A DNA stretch of 64,000 bases from Faecalibacterium sp. I4-3-84 (GTDB lineage Bacteria; Bacillota; Clostridia; Oscillospirales; Ruminococcaceae). The translations under genes and the position numbers were made by a program. Numbering within the stretch: position 1 is the first letter of the stretch; each line of letters begins with the position of its first letter. Below are positions 57,876-64,000 of the stretch, one piece after another. The notes under the pieces were generated by a model. That model ran no database searches. It saw only the letters and a list, made by a program, of their open reading frames with translations, and was not told where the DNA came from. The stretch lies in contig NZ_CP094466.1 in NCBI RefSeq assembly GCF_023347255.1, forward strand, positions 1,426,001-1,490,000, written 5' to 3'.

Positions 57876-60515
57876 TTACAATGCCTTAACCGTGTCGATA
57901 AACTGGCCCATGCTCACCGCACCCGGCAAGAGGTTTTCCTCATTCTCAAATACCATGTAATAGCGGAAATCCTTGCCCGCTGCTGTGCGCCACGCTTGAC
58001 CGAGTGCGATTTTCTCCCGGCTGTCATCATTTTTCAGATGTTCGCCCTTAGTTTCCGCACAGATGAGCTTGCCGCTCTGGGTCATAATCAGAATATCGGG
58101 GTAGTGCTTGATAAAGCCGTTAATTGCAAAGTCTTGACGTGCAATATTTCTGTGCCACCAGCGGACATTCGGCAGGGCGGTCAACTCTACAATCAACTTC
58201 TGTTCCAGTTTGTTCATGTCACCGTCCTCTGCTGCATACAGAGAACGGGCATATATGTCGGTATATGTGGCAGGATGGATAGAGGGGCGCAGACGGAAAT
58301 AGGGCTTGCAGACGATGCGCTCCGTTTCCAGCCACCTTTCAAAGTTTTCTCGATAATGGGATTCCAGTAGCGTTTCAATTTTGGCGCGGATCTTTGCCGC
58401 ATAGCCCAGCGGGGCTTTCTCCATAGCGGCAAGCTGCGCCTTATCCATATCGTTCACAATGCGGTCTATGTAGGCTTTCAGTTCGGCGGCGTCCACCATG
58501 TTCAGCTTGTTAAGCTGATTGAACATCATTTCCTTGCATTGACGTACCCGGCATTCCGGCGGCAGATTGTTGAACCACTCTTTGAAGTACCGCTGTTCGG
58601 CGCTCTCCATCTTGAACACCTTTGGCAAACCGCCGTCCTGCTCCCGCACGTCGATTTCGCGGATTTCATCGTCTGCGGCGGCAAAGTCAATATCGTATGC
58701 CTTGCCCTTGAGGGTAAAGCCCTCTGCCAGCATTTCCTTGTCCAGCAGTTCAAAAGAACCGTCCGTAAACAAAGATTGCTCAACTTTCAGGAAAAACTGC
58801 GGGATTTGCAGCGTTTCAATATCCTCCCGGAACTGCGGGTTTACTTGGAATGATTTCACTTTATCCCGCACCTCCCACGGAAGATTGTCCATCATCGGGT
58901 CATTGTCTGTCTGTTGGATAGCGTCTGTATATGCCTTTTCGACCTCTGCGGCAGCGTCCAGCATGGTGTCGGCTTTCGGGGCAGTTTCAGGCGTTTGTGC
59001 CTGTTCTCTGCGCCGCTCCAACTCTGCCCCGATAGATTTCCCATCCAGCCCCGAAAAATCGTCCTCGGCGGTTTCCAAAGGGGGTTCCATTTCAGGACAC
59101 CCTTGTTGATCAGGCAGCGTGATTTGTTCTGCTGGCTGTTCGGGAACCTGCGGTTTTGCGGACTCACCGATCCGATAGTCCTTATCGCTGAATCCTGCGC
59201 TGTTCAAGCCCTTGACTATATGCGCCACAGTATTGTTGAAGTCGTTGGAAGAAGTCAGCACATAGGACATATTGAGTGCGCTCTGTGTGTGCTGGCTCGT
59301 ATGGGGCAGACGGAGAATCCGTCCTAAAATCTGCTCCACGTCAACCTGACTTGTCTTATTGGCAAGAGACGCAAGGATATAGGCAAAGGGGCAATCCCAG
59401 CCCTCTTTCAGCGCATTGACCGTGATAATGTATCGAATCGGACAGCTTAGGGACATCAACTCCACATTTTTCAGTTCGTTCACATCAGCGGTACGAATGG
59501 CAATTTGCTCGGCGGGAATCCCGGCGTCCACCAGTTTGTCCCGCAGTTTTTCAAAGGTGGTCGCGTCCTCCTTGCCTTTCGGCTGTGCCTGAAACAGCGC
59601 GATAGGGCGGATATATTTCCCCGTCTTGGCGTACTCCGCGCTTGCGATTTCTTCCAGTTTGTTCCGCAGGTCGATCGCGTCAATCAGTACCTCGGATTGG
59701 CTGTCCCGGTTATAGACGATCACGGGCAGCTTTACCATGTGTTCGTTTTTCAGCTGCACCGCGTCCACATAGGAGATGATATTGCTCTCCTTTTTCGGCG
59801 TGGCGGTCAAATCCAGCACAAAGCAGGGATTGAAGTTTTCCAGCATTTCAAGGCTCAATTCCGACCGGGCATGGTGGCTCTCGTCCACGATGACAAGCGG
59901 GTTAAGCTGGTTGATGATCTGGAACAGTGCGGTTTCATCCGCTTTTTCAATGGGGCTGTCGGGCTTACCCAGCACCTTTGCAAACTCGGCAAGGTTGCTG
60001 TTCTCCTGATAGGCTTTCAAGACCTCCTTGCCGCGCCCACGGAACGAATCGTAGGACAGCACCATAACCGACAACTGCTCCGTTACGGCGGTGGGGTTGA
60101 AGTTCTGACCGTTCAAAAGCTCCTGCTTGGTGTAGACCTCCACACGCCCGCCGAAATCCACGTCGATTTTTTGACGGTAGGGGTGCTGCGGGTTCTTCAG
60201 TGATTTTGCCGTTTGCGTCAAAATCGCGTCCGACGGAACAAGCCACACGACCGCCTTTGTCTTGGTAGCGGGGAGCGCGTCAAAGATGGGGCGAACGGCG
60301 TTGCAGGCAATAAAGGTCTTGCCGCCGCCTGTCGGCACCTTGAAGCAGAGGTTTGGAACACCGGGTATAACGTTTTGGTATAGCCCTAAAGTCGGGGCTG
60401 ATTTTTCCTGCCAAAACAGGCGAAACGCCGCTGCGTCACTCTTTGTTTCGTTCAGCAGTTCCAGATAGCGGGTCAGGTCCGCTATAACCTTTTTCTGATA
60501 TGATTTCAGTTCCAT
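57876..60515 (-). CDS. res: Type III restriction enzyme, Res subunit
   Basis: 879-residue helicase-nuclease. Walker A is VPTGGGKT (about 60-67), the DEAD-box-like motif VIVDESHHARS near 212, and superfamily 2 motifs follow (LDLTATPKKES, ILGRILRLP). The C-terminal nuclease (about 790-860) shows PD in YPDILIMTQSGKLICAETKG, giving the Asp and Glu-x-Lys of a PD-(D/E)XK site. It translocates or diffuses on DNA and cuts when two inverted unmethylated sites meet, needing the Mod subunit for recognition. It starts 15 bases after the mod stop. Length is a little shorter than EcoP15I Res (about 970). Confidence 0.93.
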   Translation of the reverse strand: MELKSYQKKVIADLTRYLELLNETKSDAAAFRLFWQEKSAPTLGLYQNVIPGVPNLCFKVPTGGGKTFIACNAVRPIFDALPATKTKAVVWLVPSDAILTQTAKSLKNPQHPYRQKIDVDFGGRVEVYTKQELLNGQNFNPTAVTEQLSVMVLSYDSFRGRGKEVLKAYQENSNLAEFAKVLGKPDSPIEKADETALFQIINQLNPLVIVDESHHARSELSLEMLENFNPCFVLDLTATPKKESNIISYVDAVQLKNEHMVKLPVIVYNRDSQSEVLIDAIDLRNKLEEIASAEYAKTGKYIRPIALFQAQPKGKEDATTFEKLRDKLVDAGIPAEQIAIRTADVNELKNVELMSLSCPIRYIITVNALKEGWDCPFAYILASLANKTSQVDVEQILGRILRLPHTSQHTQSALNMSYVLTSSNDFNNTVAHIVKGLNSAGFSDKDYRIGESAKPQVPEQPAEQITLPDQQGCPEMEPPLETAEDDFSGLDGKSIGAELERRREQAQTPETAPKADTMLDAAAEVEKAYTDAIQQTDNDPMMDNLPWEVRDKVKSFQVNPQFREDIETLQIPQFFLKVEQSLFTDGSFELLDKEMLAEGFTLKGKAYDIDFAAADDEIREIDVREQDGGLPKVFKMESAEQRYFKEWFNNLPPECRVRQCKEMMFNQLNKLNMVDAAELKAYIDRIVNDMDKAQLAAMEKAPLGYAAKIRAKIETLLESHYRENFERWLETERIVCKPYFRLRPSIHPATYTDIYARSLYAAEDGDMNKLEQKLIVELTALPNVRWWHRNIARQDFAINGFIKHYPDILIMTQSGKLICAETKGEHLKNDDSREKIALGQAWRTAAGKDFRYYMVFENEENLLPGAVSMGQFIDTVKAL

Positions 60516-60530
60516 ACAGCGAACACCCCC

Positions 60531-62117
60531 TTACAGTCTGCTAATATCGCGCGGAATTTTCTTAAATGTGATGCCCATTTTTGCCAGCTTATCCTCGCTG
60601 ATAGAGCAGCGGTCGGCGTAGATCACCGTCCCATCAGCTTTTTCCGTAATGGTGGAGAGAAACGCATAATCCAGTACCGTCACGCGCTGCGGCTCGTAGT
60701 AGAAGTAATAGCCTGTGCTGTTGTGCTTGCCGAGGTAATACGGATTGTCGCCGATAGGTGGGGCGTAGGGCTGCTTGGTTTCCATGAACCAGATGTATTC
60801 CCGGATTTTCTCTGGGGCAACCGCTTCATTCAGGCAATCGCCCACAAGCAGCGGTTCGCCCAAGTCATAAAAGCTGAAATTGCCGCCCGTACCCGCCACG
60901 GCATTCTTGCCCTCGCCGTAGCCATTGATAACACGCTTGACGCGTTCGGCGGTGATGCTGTCAGCATAGTCTCCCATTTCAACAAGGATGATTCTTCTGC
61001 ATCCACCATCATGCTTATTCATGTTAAGAACCGCTTGCGCTGTTGTACCAGACCCAGCGAAAGAATCAAGTACAATCGAGTCTTTTCTTGTAGCAATTTG
61101 AATTATACGCTGTATCAATCGAACAGGTTTTGGATAGTCAAAAGCTGTTGGCGTACCGAAGATTTTTCCAATCTCTTTTGTAGCTTCCTGCGAATGCCCG
61201 ACGCCCTTGTTATCCCACCAAGTCCAAACGTTTTTACCCTCCCGTTCAGATAAGTAGGTCTTTCGACGCGGTATGCCCTTTCCGTCAGCTCCAAACCACA
61301 TTCGTCCTTCATCACGTTGCTTGATAAACTCACTCTCCACGTTTTTCCAACAACGACCTTCTGGGGGAGTATATCTCGCTCCGCCTGGTGTAATAATTTC
61401 ATACATCTGGTTCGGACGAAAACCCTGCGCTGTAAAATCGCTCGATGCCCACGGACCACGGGGGTCATTATCTGGATTTTTATAATTCTCGGCATCTTCT
61501 TCGCTTAATGCAACTTTGCTTATTGCGTTAGGGAGATAAGAGATGTCTTTACAATACGCGCATACATATTCGTGGGCGGTACTTACCAATTTACGCATAT
61601 CGGGAGAGGTGCGTTTTTGCCAAACAAATTGTGCCAAGAAATTATTTTCACCAAAAATTTCGTTACATATCATCCGTAGTAATACTTGCTCTCTGTCATC
61701 AATGCTGATGAAAATAACACCATCGTCCGCCAGCAGCTTTTGCAGCAGCTTCAAGCGCGGGTACATCATGCACAGCCACTTGTCATGACGGGTCAAGTCC
61801 TCGCCCTCTTTGCCGACAACCTCACCCAGCCACTTTTTGATTTTCGGATCGTTGACGTTGTCGTTATAAACCCAGCCCTCGTTGCCAGTGTTGTAGGGCG
61901 GATCGATGTAGATGCACTTGACGCGCCCCTCGTACCGGGGCAGCAGGGCTTTCAGGGCTTCAAGGTTGTCACCCCGGATAATCATGTTGTCGCTGCCGTT
62001 GTCCTCGCTATGCTCCCCGTTTTCGTCAAAGCTATACTTGCGCTCCAACACCCGGAACGGAACTTCCTGATGATGATTGATAACCTTGCTCTTTCCAATC
62101 CATTCAAGTGTTGGCAT
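60531..62117 (-). CDS. mod: Type III DNA methyltransferase, Mod subunit
   Basis: 528 residues from the ATG at 62115-62117 (MPTLEWIGKSKVINHHQEVPFRVLE), with GGAGGAAATC upstream. It is a beta-class N6-adenine methyltransferase: motif IV DPPYNTG near residues 69-75 comes before motif I (LDSFAGSGTTAQAVL near 350). The segment between about 180 and 300 is the likely target-recognition domain (with YEIITPGGARYTPPEGRCW). It methylates one strand of an asymmetric site and directs Res. No simple-sequence repeats of the kind that cause phase-variable mod genes are visible in the frame or in front of it. Confidence 0.94.
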   Translation of the reverse strand: MPTLEWIGKSKVINHHQEVPFRVLERKYSFDENGEHSEDNGSDNMIIRGDNLEALKALLPRYEGRVKCIYIDPPYNTGNEGWVYNDNVNDPKIKKWLGEVVGKEGEDLTRHDKWLCMMYPRLKLLQKLLADDGVIFISIDDREQVLLRMICNEIFGENNFLAQFVWQKRTSPDMRKLVSTAHEYVCAYCKDISYLPNAISKVALSEEDAENYKNPDNDPRGPWASSDFTAQGFRPNQMYEIITPGGARYTPPEGRCWKNVESEFIKQRDEGRMWFGADGKGIPRRKTYLSEREGKNVWTWWDNKGVGHSQEATKEIGKIFGTPTAFDYPKPVRLIQRIIQIATRKDSIVLDSFAGSGTTAQAVLNMNKHDGGCRRIILVEMGDYADSITAERVKRVINGYGEGKNAVAGTGGNFSFYDLGEPLLVGDCLNEAVAPEKIREYIWFMETKQPYAPPIGDNPYYLGKHNSTGYYFYYEPQRVTVLDYAFLSTITEKADGTVIYADRCSISEDKLAKMGITFKKIPRDISRL

Positions 62118-62402
62118 GGCTGATTTCCTCCATAATCGTGTTATCCTCATTTCAAATGAGGGTTTTTCTACCTTGACCCTCAGCAGTAATGAGGGTCACT
62201 CCTGTCTATGCCTGTGCAGTGGTTATTGTGGTGAAAGACCTATCCTGTCTCGGAAGGACTAAATCTTTGTCAAACACTGTCATCGTTTGTCGAATCGACG
62301 ATTTAGGTAGATTCGTGACAAGGGATCAGTGCGCCCATTCGCACCCGCGAGGTGGAATAGACCCCATTATTTCGAGTTAGAGTCGCTGATATAATCTGCG
62401 GC
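62118..62402 (-). promoter_or_regulatory. Upstream region of mod with two palindromes
   Basis: CCTCATTT-C-AAATGAGG at 62145-62161 is a perfect 17-base palindrome. TGACCCTCA/TGAGGGTCA at 62174-62198 is a second dyad. Both sit 28-81 bases before the mod start codon and share the CCTCA/TGAGG half-site. They look like operators. The small helix-turn-helix protein at 62403-62606 is a candidate binder. No clear promoter hexamers were identified. Confidence 0.5.
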
Positions 62403-62606
62403 TTATTTTTCATTTTCGGCAGTTTTTTTGATATACTTGCCGTTCTTGATTCTCGCGTCCGCTGGCTTCTCTGCGTCCTCTGGAATCCCCCAGACCGAGC
62501 CAATGCGGATAGCACCGGGGACGCGCCCCTCGCCGCACAAAATCTGAATACGGCGGGTGGAGATGCCCCAGCGTTCGGCGGTTTGCGCGATAGATAAATA
62601 CTTCAT
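62403..62606 (-). CDS. Small helix-turn-helix DNA-binding protein
   Basis: 67 residues from the ATG at 62604-62606 (MKYLSIAQTAERWGISTRRIQILCGEGRVPGAIRIGSVWGIPEDAEKP), with AGGAG upstream. It is a MerR/excisionase-like winged helix, similar in layout to the N-terminal part of the Fic protein at 43427. The tail is basic. It lies upstream of mod on the same strand and could control the restriction operon or act as a recombination directionality factor. Confidence 0.75.
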   Translation of the reverse strand: MKYLSIAQTAERWGISTRRIQILCGEGRVPGAIRIGSVWGIPEDAEKPADARIKNGKYIKKTAENEK

Positions 62607-62760
62607 GGGTAGCACTCCTGTTGCAGTTAAGTTCCGCGTCTGCTTATAAAATCACAGTATAATTATAATCGTCAAAGCGAATAAAAGCAAGGGCTTTCTG
62701 AAAAGTTCAGGAAGTATTTTCAATTCAGACATGAAAGGGGTGTGGGGATTCCCCAACAAC

Positions 62761-62821
62761 AAAATGAGCAGTTCGGGCGCAAGGCTGAACCGCTCATTTT
62801 TCCGGTGTGTACGGACACCGG
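62761..62821. other. Inverted repeats upstream of the candidate oriT
   Basis: AAAATGAGCAGTTC (62761-62774) pairs with GAACCGCTCATTTT (62787-62800) with one mismatch. CCGGTGT (62802-62808) pairs with ACACCGG (62815-62821). They lie in a gene-free stretch (62607-63036) between divergent transcription units and may be terminators or part of a transfer origin. Confidence 0.5.
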
Positions 62822-62943
62822 ATGTGCTTGCTACTCTCTCAAATCTCATATCCGCAGATACAACGCGCTCCCGCTTTCGCAAAAGCAGGGGCGCATATTT
62901 TTTGAAAATCTTCCGTTTCGATACCTGCGTTTTGACTTAAAAA

Positions 62944-63026
62944 TGTCCGTTGTAAAGTGAAAGGAAAAAATTTTTGCCGCCATACTCAACAAACGGCAAA
63001 AAGGTGTCCGTTGTAAAGTGAAAGGA
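62944..63026. other. Candidate origin of transfer (oriT)
   Basis: A 22-base direct repeat beginning TGTCCGTTGTAAAGTGAAAG is found at 62944-62965 and 63005-63026. Between them lies a hairpin TTTTTGCCG/CGGCAAAAA (62971-62979/62994-63002). The second repeat runs into the mobC ribosome site. Repeats plus hairpin directly before a mobC gene is the usual setting of oriT. The nick site cannot be identified from this alone. Confidence 0.5.
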
Positions 63027-63036
63027 GTTCTTTGAT

Positions 63037-63366
63037 ATGCCAGACCGCACACGACCCATCCGCAAGGAAATCTGCCTAAATGAGCAGGAATTGAGCGTAG
63101 TTCGCCACAAGATGAATCAACTCGGCACCCGCAACTTCGGCGCGTATGCCCGGAAAATGCTGATTGACGGGTACATCATCAAGGTCGATTACACCGAGCA
63201 GAAAAAGTTAGCTGCCGCTGTCAGCAGGATTGCCACAAACATCAACCACGTCTGCCGCCGCATCAACAGCACCGGGCATTTCTACGATGCCGACGTTGCC
63301 GAGCTGAAAGAACGGATGGCTGACGTATGGGAGCTGCTGAAAGTACAGCAGAGAAACGAATTGTAA
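63037..63366 (+). CDS. mobC: MobC-like relaxosome protein
   Basis: 109 residues, MPDRTRPIRKEICLNEQELSVVRHKMNQLGTRNFGAYARKMLIDGYIIKVD, then a helical part with AAAVSRIATNINHVCRRINSTGHFYDADVAELKERMADVW. This is the MobC/ribbon-helix-helix pattern of mobilisation accessory proteins. It would bind oriT and help the relaxase, whose gene must lie beyond the window. AAAGGAG precedes the ATG. It follows the repeat and hairpin region proposed as oriT. Confidence 0.88.
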   Translation: MPDRTRPIRKEICLNEQELSVVRHKMNQLGTRNFGAYARKMLIDGYIIKVDYTEQKKLAAAVSRIATNINHVCRRINSTGHFYDADVAELKERMADVWELLKVQQRNEL

Positions 63367-63386
63367 TTCGGGAAAGGAGTACAGAT

Positions 63387-63605
63387 ATGCCGCGCATGAG
63401 CAAATCAAAAAAGCTGGAATGGTCGTTCTTCCTGAATGACCGGGGACGCAAGGCGTACAACACGCTCTGCCGCCGCTGCGTCCACGATTGCAAGCAGAGT
63501 TTCCGGGCGGTTGTCGTTATTTGCCCGCATTATCAATCCAAGAGGGCAAAAAAGGGTGGTACATCTGCGTACTCCCCTCGCGGACCCGATGGAACGCCAC
63601 CATGA
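63387..63605 (+). CDS. Small Cys-rich protein of the mobilisation region
   Basis: 72 residues from the ATG at 63387 behind AAAGGAG. The core KKLEWSFFLNDRGRKAYNTLCRRCVHDCKQSFRAVVVICPHYQSKR has four Cys (CRRCxxxCK...CP), which may bind zinc. As I recall, similar small proteins are common between mobC and repA in Tn1549-like elements of gut Firmicutes. Activity unknown. Confidence 0.7.
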   Translation: MPRMSKSKKLEWSFFLNDRGRKAYNTLCRRCVHDCKQSFRAVVVICPHYQSKRAKKGGTSAYSPRGPDGTPP

Positions 63606-63637
63606 ATACCGCAGACACCGAAAGGAAGTGATACGCC

Positions 63638-64000
63638 ATCTATATCAAGATTGATACCTCGCTCCCACCGTTCATTCCTTTGCCACAATTTATGGTAGTC
63701 AGCGAACATTCCATCAACGCTAAACTGCTGTATGCCCTCCTGCTGAATCGCACGATGCTTTCGCAAAAATCGGGGTGGGTATCAGAGGACGGAAATGTGT
63801 ATGTCATCTACACAATCAAGCAGATGGCGAATGACCTGAATCGGAGCGAAAGAACGGTAAAAACCGCCTTGTGCGAACTGGAAAATGCCGGGCTGCTGAC
63901 TCGCGTCCGACAGGGCTTGACCAAGGCTAACAGGCTGTTTCTGCAAATACCCGATGGGGTGCAGCTTTCTTCCCCTCTGATGGGCAAAGGCTGCCTTTCA
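63638..64000 (+). CDS. RepA_N-type replication initiator, partial
   Basis: The frame is open to the window end (121 codons here). The start of the protein, YIKIDTSLPPFIPLPQFMV then SINAKLLYALLLNRTMLSQKSGW and IKQMANDLNRSERTVKTALCELENAGLL, matches the RepA N-terminal winged-helix domain of Tn1549-like and plasmid elements. Homologues begin just before YIKIDTSLP. Here that place holds ATC (63638-63640) eight bases after AAAGGAAG, not ATG; the first in-frame ATG is at 63692. Either a rare start codon is used or the start has mutated. The 3' end is outside the window. Confidence 0.75.
   Translation, partial: MYIKIDTSLPPFIPLPQFMVVSEHSINAKLLYALLLNRTMLSQKSGWVSEDGNVYVIYTIKQMANDLNRSERTVKTALCELENAGLLTRVRQGLTKANRLFLQIPDGVQLSSPLMGKGCLS

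Noticed and set aside
60531-62117. Phase-variable mod gene
   Set aside because: No homopolymer or short tandem repeat tract of the usual kind is present in or before the frame.

Overview
This 64 kb window looks like a chromosome segment of a gut Clostridia member of the Oscillospiraceae, most like Faecalibacterium or a close relative. That placement is an inference. It rests on GC-rich genes in Firmicutes-type operons, strong GGAGG ribosome sites, sigma-70-type promoters and a short terminal-inverted-repeat element that I recall from this group. It also rests on gene content: serine and cysteine breakdown, sugar-acid use, a glycine-regulated amino-acid symporter and an Rnf-like cluster. No rRNA or tRNA gene was found.

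Bases 1-43,000 are mostly core chromosome, nearly all on the minus strand. In order they hold an oligopeptide ABC importer (oppA, terminator, oppBCDF), a small lipoprotein, RNase Y with a promoter-terminator leader, a LysR-protein tyrosine phosphatase fusion, nagB, and an L-serine module (dehydratase alpha and beta, symporter, divergent LysR). A sugar-acid module follows (GntP permease, IlvD/Edd dehydratase, FCD-type GntR), then an AGCS symporter under a glycine riboswitch. Next come a MocR regulator and a divergent ECF vitamin transporter separated by 104-bp structured tandem repeats. An eight-gene run follows (rpe, rnfD, rnfE, rnfA, glycoside-hydrolase-like, DUF1015, DEAD helicase, rlmA), then a PhoB/PhoR-type two-component system, two lipoproteins with a divergent XRE repressor, a CyuA-type cysteine desulfidase and an M18 aminopeptidase.

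Bases 43,034-55,527 are a 12.5 kb integrative element. It is bounded by 22-bp direct repeats, has inner paired arm-type repeats, and encodes its own Xis and tyrosine integrase. Its cargo looks defensive: a Fic protein, an IetAS-like AAA ATPase plus subtilase with a third small repeat protein, a YqaJ exonuclease and DUF1071 annealing pair, and a HerA/TraG-like ATPase behind a frame-disrupted partner.

Bases 55,600-64,000 belong to a second mobile element. It carries a serine recombinase, a complete type III restriction-modification system, a small helix-turn-helix regulator, a candidate oriT, mobC, a small Cys-rich mobilisation-region protein and the start of a RepA_N replication gene cut by the window edge.

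The most unusual items are the Rnf D-E-A module, which lacks the intramembrane Cys ligands and the flavinylation Thr and has no B, C or G subunit, and the IetAS-like operon with its extra small gene and an operator-like repeat inside its promoter.
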